64,000 nt of DNA, taken from assembly GCF_031451695.1 (NCBI RefSeq), contig NZ_JARWAM010000006.1:186001-250000 (forward strand), read 5' to 3'. Within the stretch, counting starts at the first letter, position 1. Each line of letters begins with the position of its first letter. Origin of the DNA: Franzmannia qiaohouensis. Its GTDB lineage: Bacteria; Pseudomonadota; Gammaproteobacteria; Pseudomonadales; Halomonadaceae. Under the pieces are notes generated by a model. It saw only the letters and a list, made by a program, of their open reading frames with translations, made no database searches and was not told the DNA's origin. The position numbers and the translations under genes are program-made. This document shows, one piece after another, positions 26,404 through 35,990 of the stretch.

Positions 26404-29033
26404 GCGTTGGCCCCCTCGCTGGATTCGAGGAAGTCCTGGGCGAAGCGCTGCAGCACGCCGCCGGCGGTGTAGATGGTCAGCTCCTCCTCGGTATCCAGGC
26501 GGCAGATCACCGGCACCCGCTGGGTCTCGCCGCTGGAGCGGTGGATCACCAGGGTCAGCGTCGCCTGCGGCGCCGCCGCGCCCTCGACGTCATACACCTC
26601 GGTGCCGTCGAGCGCGAGGGTGTGGCGGGTGGTGCCCGGCTCGAACTGCAGCGGCATCACGCCCATGCCGACCAGGTTGGTGCGGTGGATGCGCTCGAAG
26701 CCCTCGGCCACGATCGCCTCCACGCCGGCCAGCGCCACGCCCTTGGCCGCCCAGTCCCGCGACGAGCCCTGGCCGTAGTCGGCGCCGGCGATGATGATCA
26801 AGGGCTGGCTGCGCGCCATGTAGGTCTCGATGGCCTCCCACATGCGCGTTATCTTGCCCTCCGGCTCGATCCGCGCCAACGAGCCCTGGCGCACCTTGCC
26901 CGCGTCGTCGCGAACCATCTCGTTGAACAGCTTGGGGTTGGCCAGGGTGGCGCGCTGGGCGGTGAGGTGGTCGCCGCGGTGGGTGGCGTAGGAATTGAAG
27001 TCCTCCTCCGGCACGCCCATCTTGTCCAGGTACTCCCCCGCCGCGCTGTCGAGCTGGATGGCATTCGACGGCGACAGATGGTCGGTGGTGATGTTGTCGG
27101 GCAGGATCGCCAGTGGCCGCATGCCCTTGAGGCTGCGCTCGGCGGACATCTTGCCCTCCCAGTAGGGCGGACGGCGGATGTAGGTGCTCTGCGGGCGCCA
27201 GGCATAGAGCGGCTCGGTCCTGGCCGCCGCGCTCTTGTCCAGGTCGAACATCGGGATATAGGTCTGGCGGAACTGCTCCGGCTTCACCGCCCGCTTGACG
27301 ATGGCGTCGATCTCGGCGTCGTCGGGCCAGATATCCTTGAGCGTCACCGGATTGCCGTCGGCGTCGACGCCCAGGGCGTCCTTCTCGATATCGAAGCGGA
27401 TAGTGCCGGCGATGGCGTAGGCCACCACCAGCGGCGGCGAGGCCAGGAAGGCCTGCTTGGCATAGGGGTGGATGCGGCCGTCGAAGTTGCGATTGCCCGA
27501 CAGCACCGCCACCGAGTAGAGGTCGCGGTCAATGATCTCCTGCTGAATGACCGGATCCAGCGCGCCGGACATGCCGTTGCAGGTGGTGCAGGCATAGCCC
27601 ACCACGCCGAACCCCAGCGACTCCAGCTCGCCCATCAGGTCGGCCTCTTCGAGGTACATCTTGACCGTCTTGGAGCCCGGCGCCAGCGACGACTTCACCC
27701 ACGGCTTGCGGATCAGGCCGAGGCGGTTGGCGTTGCGGGCGATCAGCCCCGCCGCCACCATGTTGCGCGGGTTGGAGGTATTGGTGCAGCTGGTGATGGC
27801 GGCGATGATCACCGCGCCATCCGGCAGCTTGCCGGCCTGCTCCTCGGCGCGGGCGGCGTCGAGCCCCACCGCCACACCGCGCTTGGCGAGCTCGCTGGTA
27901 GGCAGGTGGGCGTGGGGGTTGGAGGGCCCGGCCAGGGTGCGGGTCACGCTGGAGAGATCGAAGCGCAGCACCCGCTCGTACTCGACCTCGGCGAGGCTAT
28001 CGGCCCACAGCCCGGTGTGCCTGGCGTAGGCCTCGACCAGCGCCACCTGCTCGTCGTCGCGGCCGGTAAGGGTCAGGTAGTCGATGGTCTGGGCGTCGAT
28101 GTAGAACATCGCCGCGGTGGCGCCATACTCCGGCGTCATGTTGGAGATGGTGGCGCGGTCGCCGATGCTCAGCGCCTCGGCACCCTCGCCGTAGAACTCC
28201 AGGTAGGCCCCCACCACCCGCTCGCGGCGCAGGAACTCGGTAATCGCCAGCACCATGTCGGTACCGGTCACGCCGGGCTGCAGCTTGCCGCTCAGCTCCA
28301 CGCCGACGATGTCCGGCAGGCGCATCATCGAGGCGCGGCCGAGCATCACGCTCTCCGCCTCGAGGCCGCCGACGCCCACCGAGATCACCCCCAGGGCATC
28401 GGTCATCGGCGTGTGGCTGTCGGTACCCACGCAGGTATCCGGAAAGGCGACCTTCCGGCCGCTGGCATCGGGCTGGACCTGCACCACCGGCGACATCTTC
28501 TCCAGGTTGATCTGGTGCATGATGCCGTTGCCGGGCGGGATCACGTCGACGTTCTCGAACGCGGTCTTGGTCCAGTTGATGAAGTGGAAGCGGTCGTCGT
28601 TGCGGCGGTCCTCCACCTGGCGGTTCTTGTCGAAGGCGTCCGCCTCGAAACCGGCATGCTCCACCGCCAGCGAGTGGTCGACGATCAGCTGGGTGGGCAC
28701 CACCGGGTTGACCTTGGCCGGGTCGCCGCCCTGCTCGGCAATGGCGTCGCGCAGGCCGGCCAGGTCGACCAGCGCGGTCTGGCCGAGGATGTCATGGCAC
28801 ACCACCCGCGCCGGGTACCAGGGGAAGTCGAGGTCGCGCTTGCGCTCGATCAGCTGGCGCAGCGCATCGCTGAGCAGCGCCGGGTCGCAGCGTCGTACCA
28901 GCTGCTCGGCCAGCACCCGCGAGGTGTAGGGCAGCCCGGCGTAGGCGCCGGGGGCGAGGTCCTCGACCGCGGCACGTGCATCGAAGTAGTCGAGCTCGGT
29001 GCCGGGAAGCGGCTTGCGGTAGTCGGTGTTCAT
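26400..29033 (-). CDS. acnD: Fe/S-dependent 2-methylisocitrate dehydratase AcnD
   Basis: An 877-residue aconitase-family enzyme that dehydrates 2-methylcitrate in propionate breakdown. It has the aconitase blocks VPTQLIVDHSLAVE, CVGTDSHTPMTDALGVISVGVGGLEAE, the [4Fe-4S] ligand region AITSCTNTSNP and YACTTCNGMSG, and the C-terminal swivel domain with GADYGQGSSRDWAAKG. The neighbourhood with prpC, prpB and prpF identifies it as AcnD and not AcnA. Start 29033 gives the normal MNTDYRKPLPGT N-terminus. Confidence 0.95.
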   Translation of the reverse strand: MNTDYRKPLPGTELDYFDARAAVEDLAPGAYAGLPYTSRVLAEQLVRRCDPALLSDALRQLIERKRDLDFPWYPARVVCHDILGQTALVDLAGLRDAIAEQGGDPAKVNPVVPTQLIVDHSLAVEHAGFEADAFDKNRQVEDRRNDDRFHFINWTKTAFENVDVIPPGNGIMHQINLEKMSPVVQVQPDASGRKVAFPDTCVGTDSHTPMTDALGVISVGVGGLEAESVMLGRASMMRLPDIVGVELSGKLQPGVTGTDMVLAITEFLRRERVVGAYLEFYGEGAEALSIGDRATISNMTPEYGATAAMFYIDAQTIDYLTLTGRDDEQVALVEAYARHTGLWADSLAEVEYERVLRFDLSSVTRTLAGPSNPHAHLPTSELAKRGVAVGLDAARAEEQAGKLPDGAVIIAAITSCTNTSNPRNMVAAGLIARNANRLGLIRKPWVKSSLAPGSKTVKMYLEEADLMGELESLGFGVVGYACTTCNGMSGALDPVIQQEIIDRDLYSVAVLSGNRNFDGRIHPYAKQAFLASPPLVVAYAIAGTIRFDIEKDALGVDADGNPVTLKDIWPDDAEIDAIVKRAVKPEQFRQTYIPMFDLDKSAAARTEPLYAWRPQSTYIRRPPYWEGKMSAERSLKGMRPLAILPDNITTDHLSPSNAIQLDSAAGEYLDKMGVPEEDFNSYATHRGDHLTAQRATLANPKLFNEMVRDDAGKVRQGSLARIEPEGKITRMWEAIETYMARSQPLIIIAGADYGQGSSRDWAAKGVALAGVEAIVAEGFERIHRTNLVGMGVMPLQFEPGTTRHTLALDGTEVYDVEGAAAPQATLTLVIHRSSGETQRVPVICRLDTEEELTIYTAGGVLQRFAQDFLESSEGANA

Positions 29034-29070
29034 GATGTCACCCCGTGGTCGGTGGGCACTGGCGCGCGGT

Positions 29071-30198
29071 TCAGTCGCGCTGCTCGATAGGCAGCCAGTC
29101 GCGGGCGTCCGGTCCCACATAGTCGGCGCTTGGGCGGATAATGCGGTTGTTGTCGCGCTGCTCGAAAACGTGGGCGCACCAGCCGGTGACCCGCGAGCAG
29201 ACGAAGATCGGCGTGAACAGCTTGGTCGGAATGCCCATGAAGTGATAGGCGCTGGCGTGGAAGAAGTCGGCGTTGCAGAACAGCTTCTTCTCGCGCCACA
29301 TCACCGCCTCGACCCGCTCGGAAACCGGGTAGAGCACGCTGTCGCCGACGTCCTCCGCCAGCCGCTTGGACCATTTCTTGATGATCGCGTTGCGCGGATC
29401 GGACTCGCGGTAGATGGCGTGGCCGAAGCCCATGATCTTCTCTTTACGCTCGAGCATGCCGAGGATCTCGCGCTCGGCTTCGTCGGCGGAGGTCCAGTTC
29501 TCGATCATCGCCATCGCCGCCTCGTTGGCGCCGCCGTGCAGCGGGCCGCGCAGCGAGCCGATGGCGCCGGTCACGCAGGAGTGCATGTCGGAGAGCGTCG
29601 AGGCGCACACCCGGGCGGTGAAGGTCGAGGCGTTGAACTCGTGCTCGGCGTAGAGGATCAGCGACACGCTCATCACCTGGGCGTGCAGCTCGCTGGGCGC
29701 TTCGTCGCGCAGCAGGTGCAGGAAGTGGCCGCCCACCGAATCGTCGTCGGTCTCGGTATCGATGCGCACGCCGTCGTGGGAGTAGCGGTACCAGTAGCAG
29801 ATGATCGACGGCAGCACCGCCAGCAGGCGGTCGGCGGCGTCCTGCTGCTCATCGAAGTGCTCCTCGGTCTCGAGGTTGCCGAGCATCGAGGCGCCGGTGC
29901 GCATTACGTCCATCGGGTGGGCATCGGCGGGGATCTGCTCGAGCACCGCCTTGAGCGGCGCCGGCAGCCCGCGCAGGCGTTTGATCCTGGTGATGTAGGC
30001 GTCGAGCTCGGCCTGGGTGGGCAGCTTGCCCTTGAGCAGCAGGTAGGCGACCTCTTCGAAGCGCGCCTTGTCGGCCAGTTCGGCGATGTCGTAGCCGCGG
30101 TAGGTCAGCCCCGAACCGCTCTGGCCCACGGTGCACAGCGCCGTGCTACCGGCGCTCTGGCCACGCAGGCCGGCGCCCGCAAGGGGTTTATCTGTCAT
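29071..30198 (-). CDS. prpC: 2-methylcitrate synthase
   Basis: A 375-residue citrate-synthase-family enzyme that condenses propionyl-CoA with oxaloacetate. The start GLRGQSAGSTALCTVGQSGSGLTYRGYDIAELA and the catalytic segments LHGGANEAAM (His), GFGHAIYRESDPRN (His) and the late Asp region are visible. AAGGAG precedes the ATG. Second enzyme gene of the prp operon. Confidence 0.96.
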   Translation of the reverse strand: MTDKPLAGAGLRGQSAGSTALCTVGQSGSGLTYRGYDIAELADKARFEEVAYLLLKGKLPTQAELDAYITRIKRLRGLPAPLKAVLEQIPADAHPMDVMRTGASMLGNLETEEHFDEQQDAADRLLAVLPSIICYWYRYSHDGVRIDTETDDDSVGGHFLHLLRDEAPSELHAQVMSVSLILYAEHEFNASTFTARVCASTLSDMHSCVTGAIGSLRGPLHGGANEAAMAMIENWTSADEAEREILGMLERKEKIMGFGHAIYRESDPRNAIIKKWSKRLAEDVGDSVLYPVSERVEAVMWREKKLFCNADFFHASAYHFMGIPTKLFTPIFVCSRVTGWCAHVFEQRDNNRIIRPSADYVGPDARDWLPIEQRD

Positions 30199-30282
30199 GA
30201 CGTTCTCCTTCTCCCAAACCTTCCGGCCGGTGAATATTGGATATTGTTATGGGGTATGCGTTGGCGTGACATGCTGCGCAAA

Positions 30283-31170
30283 CTAGGCGTTGTTCTCCTG
30301 CACGAACAGCGCGTCGAGCTTGCGCTCAAAGTCGTGATAGTTGAGGAAGTCGTAGAGCTCGTCGCGGGTCTGCATCAGCTCGACCACGTCGCGCTGGTGG
30401 CCGTTAGTGTGGATGCTCTGGTAGACCTTGAGCGCCGCGGCGTTCATGGCGCGGAACGCCGAGAGCGGATACAGCACCATCTGGCAGCCCACCTCGGAGA
30501 GCTCCTGCTGGGTGAACAGCGGCGTGGCGCCGAACTCGGTGATATTGGCCAGGATCGGCGCATCGACCCGGTCGCAGAACGCCTGGTAGTCGTCGAGGCT
30601 GTGCACCGCCTCGGCGAAGATCGCATCGGCGCCGGCCTCGACGCAGGCATTGGCGCGCTCGATGGCGGCATCCAGCCCCTCCATCTGGAAGGCGTCGGTG
30701 CGCGCGATGAGGAAGAATTCCGGGTCGATGCGCGCGTCGGCGGCGGCTTTGATGCGATCGACCATCTCCGCCTGGCTGACGATCGCCTTGTTGGGGCGAT
30801 GCCCGCAGCGCTTCTGGGCCACCTGGTCCTCGAGGTGCACGGCGGCCACCCCGGCGCGCTGCATCTCCTTGACCGTGCGTGAGATATTGAAGGCGCCGCC
30901 CCAGCCGGTGTCGATATCCACCAGCAACGGCACGTCAGTGGCGCCGGTGATGCGGTGGGCGTCCTGGACCACGTCGTTCATGGTGGTCATGCCCAGGTCG
31001 GGCAGGCCGAAGGAGGCGTTGGCCACCCCGCCGCCGGAGAGATAGATCGCCTGGTGCCCGACCCGCTCGGCCATCAGTGCGGTATAGGCGTTGATGGTGC
31101 CGACGATGGGCAGCGGCTGATTGGCGTTGAGCGCGGCGCGAAAGCGGGCACCGGGAGTGGCATGGCTCAT
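30283..31170 (-). CDS. prpB: Methylisocitrate lyase
   Basis: A 295-residue lyase of the isocitrate-lyase/PEP-mutase superfamily, cleaving 2-methylisocitrate to pyruvate and succinate. The lid motif KRCGHRPNKAIV (K-x-C-G-H) contains the catalytic Cys; PLLVDIDTGWGGAFNI carries the metal-binding Asp, and HLEDQ follows. AAGGAGAG precedes the ATG. First enzyme gene of the prp operon, 36 bp after the GntR regulator. Confidence 0.96.
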   Translation of the reverse strand: MSHATPGARFRAALNANQPLPIVGTINAYTALMAERVGHQAIYLSGGGVANASFGLPDLGMTTMNDVVQDAHRITGATDVPLLVDIDTGWGGAFNISRTVKEMQRAGVAAVHLEDQVAQKRCGHRPNKAIVSQAEMVDRIKAAADARIDPEFFLIARTDAFQMEGLDAAIERANACVEAGADAIFAEAVHSLDDYQAFCDRVDAPILANITEFGATPLFTQQELSEVGCQMVLYPLSAFRAMNAAALKVYQSIHTNGHQRDVVELMQTRDELYDFLNYHDFERKLDALFVQENNA

Positions 31171-31206
31171 GGGGCTCTCCTTGTAGGGGGCGGAATAATG
31201 ACGTGG

Positions 31207-31920
31207 TTACGACGCCGGCTGGCCGGCTTCCTGCTCGAGCACCGCGGCATAGCGCTCGGCGACATTGGCCCGCGAGGCGCTGACGTGGCGGCGCATCAGC
31301 AGCTCGGCGAGCTCGGCGTCGCCGCTCTCGATGGCGTCGACGATGCGGTGGTGCTCGACGAAGGCGCGCTGCGGCCGCGAGCCGCTGGCACTGAACTGGG
31401 TGCGGTAGAGGCGCACCAGGTAGTAGAGGTCGTCGCAGAGGATCGTCATCAGCATGCGATTGTGGCTGCCCTGGACGATGCGATAGTGAAAGTCCAGGTC
31501 GCCCTCGCGCTGGAAATAGGCCTCGCCGCGCTTGAGGTCGGCCTGGCGTTCGTGCAGCGCCAGCACCTCGCGCAGCCCGGCGATCTCCTCGGCGGTCATG
31601 TGCTCGGCGGCAAGCCTGGCGGCCATGCTCTCCAGCGCCTCGCGCACGTCGAATAGCTCGAGCAGCTCCTTCATCGACAGCTTGACCACCCGCGCGCCGA
31701 CGTGGGGCACCCGCTCGATCAGGCGATGCACCTCGAGGCGGCGCATCGCCTCGCGCAGCGGCCCGCGGGAGATACCGTAGGTCTTGGACAGGCCCGGCTC
31801 GGTGATCTTGGCGCCCGGCGCCAGGTCACCGCGCACGATGGCCTCCTGCAGCTGGTTGAAGACCCGCTCGGCAAGGGTGCGGACTTCTGGCGTATTCAGT
31901 TCTGGCGTGGCTTGATTCAT
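31207..31920 (-). CDS. GntR family regulator of the prp operon
   Basis: A 237-residue GntR/FadR-type (FCD-domain) regulator. The N-terminal winged helix reads VRTLAERVFNQLQEAIVRGDLAPGAKITEPGLSKTYGISRGPLREAMRRLEVHRLIERVPHVGARV; the C-terminal helical FCD domain has the metal-binding D, H and H positions (e.g. DLDFHYRIVQGSHNRML). It sits at the head of the prp operon and has two TTGT-N2-ACAA-type palindromes upstream. It most likely represses the operon until a propionate metabolite binds. Confidence 0.9.
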   Translation of the reverse strand: MNQATPELNTPEVRTLAERVFNQLQEAIVRGDLAPGAKITEPGLSKTYGISRGPLREAMRRLEVHRLIERVPHVGARVVKLSMKELLELFDVREALESMAARLAAEHMTAEEIAGLREVLALHERQADLKRGEAYFQREGDLDFHYRIVQGSHNRMLMTILCDDLYYLVRLYRTQFSASGSRPQRAFVEHHRIVDAIESGDAELAELLMRRHVSASRANVAERYAAVLEQEAGQPAS

Positions 31921-31924
31921 GATT

Positions 31925-31938
31925 AATTGTCGACAATT
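31925..31938. promoter_or_regulatory. GntR operator 1
   Basis: Perfect 14-bp palindrome AATTGTCGACAATT starting 4 bp before the GntR start codon. Its core TTGTCGACAA matches the GT-N-AC pattern of FadR-type GntR sites. A second, similar site lies 115 bp further upstream at 32053. Confidence 0.7.
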
Positions 31939-32052
31939 GGGTTCTAAAGGCACTCTACCCAGCCGTCGTCGAGGAATCAAGCACCGGCTACGCTGCGCGG
32001 CCTACGCCTTTGGGCGTAGAGCCCGACCGTTGCGCTGCCCGCCCACCGAGAC

Positions 32053-32064
32053 ATTGTCAACAAT
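32053..32064. promoter_or_regulatory. GntR operator 2
   Basis: ATTGTCAACAAT, a 12-bp near-palindrome (arms ATTGT/ACAAT), shares 11 of 12 positions with the core of operator 1. It may serve the prp operon through looping, or the divergent pabB gene. Confidence 0.55.
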
Positions 32065-32175
32065 AATGCTATTTTAGCATAAGGCGTTGATAGGCCGTCG
32101 CCTACGCCTTGACGGCAGGTGAGACAAACGCCCGAACGACGCCTAGAATGAGGCGCTCGTTGAGGAAAGTGCCGC

Positions 32176-33537
32176 ATGACATCACCACTCGAGATCACCG
32201 CCCTGCCCTATCAGCCCGACCCGTTGGGCTATTTTGCCGCCCTGCGCCAGCAGCCTGGCGCGGTGCTGCTCGACAGCGGCCGCCCCCACGGCCCCGGCGG
32301 CCGCTACGACATCCTCAGCGCGCGGCCCCTCGAGACCCTCGAGATCGACACCCGCGGCCAGGCCCGCGACGCCCAGGGCAAGCCCCTGCCGGGCACGCCC
32401 ATCGAGGCGCAGAAGGCGCTGCTGGCCAGCTTAAGGTGCGATCCGCCCGACAGCGAGCTGCCGTTCCTCGGCGGGCTGATCGGCTTCTGGAGCTACGACT
32501 TCGGCCGCTGCCTGGAACCGCTCGACGGCGCCGCCCGCAGCGCCACCGCCCTGCCCTGGAGCCGCGTCGGCCTCTACGACTGGGCGCTGATCCAGGACCA
32601 CCAGGCTCAGCAGAGCTGGCTGGTGGCCAGCGCCGCGCGCCGCGCCGAGGTCGAGCAGTGGCTGGCCGCAGCGGCGCCCGAGGGCGCGCCGTTCAAGATC
32701 ACCGCGCCGTTTACCGCCGAGCTCGACCGCGACGGCTACGGCCAGCGCTTCCGCCGCGTGCAGGCCTATATCCAGGCCGGCGACTGCTACCAGATCAACC
32801 TCGCCCAGCGCTTCAGCGCGCCCTACCACGGCGACCTGTGGCAGGCCTACCTGCGCCTGCGCCGGGCCACCCCCACGCCCTTCGCCGGCTACCTGGCGTG
32901 GGACGACAAGGCGGTGCTGTCGCTGTCGCCGGAGCGCTTCCTTCAGGCCCACGATGGCCAGGTCGAGGCGCGACCGATCAAGGGCACCCGCCCGCGCGGC
33001 GCCACGCCAGAGGAGGACCGCCGCCTGGCCGAGGCGCTGCTGGCCAGCGAAAAGGACCGCGCCGAGAACGTGATGATCGTCGACCTGCTGCGCAACGACC
33101 TGGGCCGGGTGTGCCGCCCCGGCAGCGTACGGGTACCGCAGCTATGTGGCCTGGAGAGCTACGCCAACGTCCACCACCTGGTCAGCAGCGTGCGCGGCGA
33201 GCTGGCCACGCGACGCTCGACCCTCGACCTGCTGGCGGCCTCCTTTCCCGGCGGCTCGATCACCGGCGCGCCCAAGGTGCGCGCCATGCAGATCATCGAC
33301 GAGCTGGAGCCCAGCCGGCGCAGCGCCTACTGCGGCAGCCTCGGCTACGTCGACCAGCGCGGCCACATGGATACCTCGATTGCCATCCGTACCGCGGTGG
33401 CCGACGCCGGCCAGCTGCACCTGTGGGGCGGCGGTGGCCTGGTCGCCGACTCCGACGAAGAGGCCGAGTACCACGAGACCCTGGACAAGATCCGCCACCT
33501 GCTGGGTGCCCTGGACCACGACAGCGCCACGCCTTGA
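32176..33537 (+). CDS. pabB: Aminodeoxychorismate synthase component I
   Basis: A 453-residue chorismate-binding enzyme that makes 4-amino-4-deoxychorismate for folate synthesis with the PabA glutaminase. The N-terminal domain has GGLIGFWSYDFGRCLE; the catalytic domain shows AGDCYQINLAQRF, LSPERFL, PIKGTRPRG, ENVMIVDLLRNDLGRVC, FPGGSITGAPKVRAMQIIDELEPSRRSAYCGSLGY and IRTAV. PIKGT indicates PabB (Lys nucleophile) over TrpE. Monocistronic as far as seen. Confidence 0.95.
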   Translation: MTSPLEITALPYQPDPLGYFAALRQQPGAVLLDSGRPHGPGGRYDILSARPLETLEIDTRGQARDAQGKPLPGTPIEAQKALLASLRCDPPDSELPFLGGLIGFWSYDFGRCLEPLDGAARSATALPWSRVGLYDWALIQDHQAQQSWLVASAARRAEVEQWLAAAAPEGAPFKITAPFTAELDRDGYGQRFRRVQAYIQAGDCYQINLAQRFSAPYHGDLWQAYLRLRRATPTPFAGYLAWDDKAVLSLSPERFLQAHDGQVEARPIKGTRPRGATPEEDRRLAEALLASEKDRAENVMIVDLLRNDLGRVCRPGSVRVPQLCGLESYANVHHLVSSVRGELATRRSTLDLLAASFPGGSITGAPKVRAMQIIDELEPSRRSAYCGSLGYVDQRGHMDTSIAIRTAVADAGQLHLWGGGGLVADSDEEAEYHETLDKIRHLLGALDHDSATP

Positions 33538-33700
33538 CCTCAGCGGCGCGCCTTATCACGTTATGCGCTAACGAGGCACCATCAAACTCGCTTTTCGCTA
33601 TATAACGACCTAACCAAACGATATTGGGGCGCTACCCGCCGCCTTTGGTAATCTGGCGCCATACACCAGAGCGGCGGTTCTCCGCCTTCAGGAGCTTTTG

Positions 33701-34321
33701 ATGGAACTCGATATCGACAGCATCAACCAGCAGCACGGCCACGACCCCGAGGCCCTCACCCGCTGGGCGCTGAGCCTCGGCAAGCGCGCCATCTGCACCA
33801 CCAACTTTCGCCCCTTCGAAGCGGTGATCCTGCACATGGTCACCCAGGTGCAGCCCGACATCCCGGTGGTGTGGATGGACAGCGGCTACAATACCCCCGC
33901 GACCTATCGCTTCGTCGACGAGGTCGTCAAGCGCCTCGGCCTCAACCTGATCACCTACCATCCGCAGCGCTCCCGCGCCCATCGTGAAGCCCTGGAAGGC
34001 GACTTTCCCGGCATCGACGACCCGCGCCACGCTGCCTTCACCGAAGAGGTCAAGCTCGAGCCCTTCCAGCGCGCCCTGCGCGAGATGGCCCCCGAGGTGT
34101 GGTTCACCGCGCTGCGCGCCGAAGACACCGCCGAGCGCGCTCGCATGCAGCCGGTCTCGCGCAACGCCGACGGCCTGATCAAGGTCGCCCCGGTGCTGCA
34201 CTGGACCGCCAAGGAGATGTACCAGTACCTGCAGCAGCACGACCTGCCCAACAACTTCGACTACTTCGACCCCACCAAGGTGGAGGAGAAGCGGGAGTGC
34301 GGTTTGCACCTCCAGCACTGA
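33701..34321 (+). CDS. cysH: Phosphoadenylyl-sulfate reductase
   Basis: A 206-residue PAPS reductase of assimilatory sulfate reduction. It shows ICTTNFRPFEAVILHMVTQ (substrate-binding Ser/Thr-rich loop), VVWMDSGYNTPATYRF, WFTALRAEDTAERA and the C-terminal catalytic ECGLH with the reactive Cys. The extra cysteine pairs that ligate the iron-sulfur cluster in APS reductases are absent, so PAPS is the likely substrate with thioredoxin as donor. It is shorter than E. coli CysH (244). The cysB gene follows on the opposite strand. Confidence 0.92.
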   Translation: MELDIDSINQQHGHDPEALTRWALSLGKRAICTTNFRPFEAVILHMVTQVQPDIPVVWMDSGYNTPATYRFVDEVVKRLGLNLITYHPQRSRAHREALEGDFPGIDDPRHAAFTEEVKLEPFQRALREMAPEVWFTALRAEDTAERARMQPVSRNADGLIKVAPVLHWTAKEMYQYLQQHDLPNNFDYFDPTKVEEKRECGLHLQH

Positions 34322-34343
34322 GCCCATCCCCCCAGAACCAGAA

Positions 34344-34373
34344 GGCCCTACCGGTCGCACGACCGGTAGGGCC
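34344..34373. terminator. Strong hairpin between cysH and cysB
   Basis: Perfect 13-bp stem GGCCCTACCGGTC / GACCGGTAGGGCC with a GCAC loop, 22 bp after the cysH stop and 33 bp after the convergent cysB stop. The T tract is weak (TCGTTGATTTAT). It is positioned to end both transcripts. Confidence 0.8.
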
Positions 34374-34406
34374 TCGTTGATTTATAACGCGGCGATTCAG
34401 GCTCGC

Positions 34407-35378
34407 CTAGCGCATGGGTAGTTCGATGCCCTCGAATAGCTCCTGCTCATGCCGCGGGCCGGCGGCCAGGGCGGCATCCACGCGGTTGCGGTCGAGGTGG
34501 GCGGCGAAGCCCTGCACGAAGTCGTACATATAGCCGCGCATGAAGGTGCCGCGGCGAATGGCGATCTTGGTGGTGGAGCTGGCGAACAGGTGGCTGGCGT
34601 CCAGCGCCACCAGGTCGCTGTCGGCCTCGGGGTCCACCGCCATGTGCGCGACGATACCGACCCCCATCTTGAGCCGCACGTAGGTCTTGATCACGTCGGC
34701 GTCGGCGGCGGTGAGGACCACATTGGGGGTCAGGCCGCGGGCCTTGAAGGCGTCGTCGAGCTGCGAGCGGCCGGTGAAGCCGAACACATAGGTCACCAGC
34801 GGGTACTCGGCCAGCGCCTCCAGGGTCAGCGTCTCGACATCCGCCAGCGGATGCCCCTGGGGCACCAGCACGCAGCGGTTCCAGCGGTAGCACGGCAGCA
34901 GCACCAGGTCGTTGAACAGCTCCAGCGCCTCGGTGCAGATGGCGAAGTCTGCGTGCCCCTCGCTGACCATCTGGGCGATCTGCTTGGGGGTGCCCTGCTG
35001 CATGTGCAGCGCCACGTCGGGGTACTTGTGGGTGAAGTCGCGAATCACCGGCGGCAGCGCATAGCGCGCCTGGGTGTGGGTGGTGGCGATGGAGAGGCTG
35101 CCGCGGCGCTCGTCGCTGTGCTCCTGGGCCACCTGCTTGATGTTCTCGGCGGTGCGCAGCACCTGGCCGGCCAGCTCGATGATCGCCTCCCCGGCCGGGG
35201 TCACCCGGGTCAGATGCTTGCCGCTGCGGGCAAAGATCTCCACCCCCAGCTCGTCCTCGAGCAGGCGGATCTGCTTGGAAATCCCCGGCTGCGAGGTGTA
35301 AAGGCTCTGGGCGGTGGCGGATACGTTGAGGTTGTGGCGCGTGACTTCCCAGATGTAGCGCAGCTGCTGCAGTTTCAT
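34407..35378 (-). CDS. cysB: CysB-type LysR regulator
   Basis: A 323-residue LysR-family master regulator of cysteine synthesis. The N-terminus MKLQQLRYIWEVTRHNLNVSATAQSLYTSQPGISKQIRLLEDELGVEIFARSGKHLTRVTPAG is diagnostic for CysB/Cbl, as are TTHTQARYALPPVI and YVFGFTGRSQLDDAF (inducer pocket Thr/Gln). Start 35378 gives this N-terminus. O-acetylserine is the usual inducer. It is convergent with cysH, a normal CysB target. Confidence 0.95.
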   Translation of the reverse strand: MKLQQLRYIWEVTRHNLNVSATAQSLYTSQPGISKQIRLLEDELGVEIFARSGKHLTRVTPAGEAIIELAGQVLRTAENIKQVAQEHSDERRGSLSIATTHTQARYALPPVIRDFTHKYPDVALHMQQGTPKQIAQMVSEGHADFAICTEALELFNDLVLLPCYRWNRCVLVPQGHPLADVETLTLEALAEYPLVTYVFGFTGRSQLDDAFKARGLTPNVVLTAADADVIKTYVRLKMGVGIVAHMAVDPEADSDLVALDASHLFASSTTKIAIRRGTFMRGYMYDFVQGFAAHLDRNRVDAALAAGPRHEQELFEGIELPMR

Positions 35379-35647
35379 CCCCGAAACCTCTTGCTGGTGG
35401 GCGGGCCGCAAGAATCGGCCGCCTAATACGACAAGGCAATAAGCCTGAATTTATAAATTACTTTATAGCATATAAAGCCAGGTGCCGTAACGGCGCGGGA
35501 TCCGCCTCGCTGGCACCTTCCGATAGCTCCCCGCTATCATCAGCATTGGCTAGGCGATATTTGCCAGCAACGCGGGCTGCCGCTAACATCGGTCAGCTAA
35601 CCTTGCGAAAGCACGCTCGACAAAGCGCAAAGCAACTGGAGATTTAC

Positions 35648-35971
35648 ATGGCTAATAACGTCGATGTCACCACTGCCAACTTCGAGCAGGAGGTCCTCAA
35701 GGCCGACAAGCCTGTCCTGCTGAAGTTCTGGGCACCCTGGTGCGGCCCCTGCAAGATGATGGCGCCCGTGGTCGATGAAGTCGCCGATGAGCGCGCAGAT
35801 AACCTCAAGGTCGTCAGCGTCAACGTCGACGATGCCCCGGAAATCGCCGCCGAGCACGGCGTGCGTGGCGTGCCCACCGTGATGCTGTTCAAGTCCGGCG
35901 CCAAGGTCGCCTCACTGGTCGGTGCACAGTCCAAGTCTCAGCTCGCGCAGTTCATCGAGCAGAACGCCTGA
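35648..35971 (+). CDS. trxA: Thioredoxin
   Basis: A 107-residue thioredoxin with the redox motif WCGPC in LLKFWAPWCGPCKMMAPVVDEVADE and the cis-Pro in GVRGVPTVMLFKSGAKV. Start 35648 follows TGGAG. It serves as general thiol reductant, including for CysH. The 269 bp before it (back to cysB) are AT-richer in part and probably hold the promoters of both genes; no operator was identified there. Confidence 0.97.
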   Translation: MANNVDVTTANFEQEVLKADKPVLLKFWAPWCGPCKMMAPVVDEVADERADNLKVVSVNVDDAPEIAAEHGVRGVPTVMLFKSGAKVASLVGAQSKSQLAQFIEQNA

Positions 35972-35990
35972 TCGCAGCGACACCACGTCG

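Noticed and set aside
26541..29090. An 849-codon open frame opposite acnD
   Set aside because: Antisense shadow of a well-identified aconitase-family gene; no domain or start context supports it.
32002..32019. Hairpin CTACGCC-TTTG-GGCGTAG between the GntR and pabB genes
   Set aside because: Could be a terminator or a short repeat, but there is no T tract and no second copy was noticed nearby.
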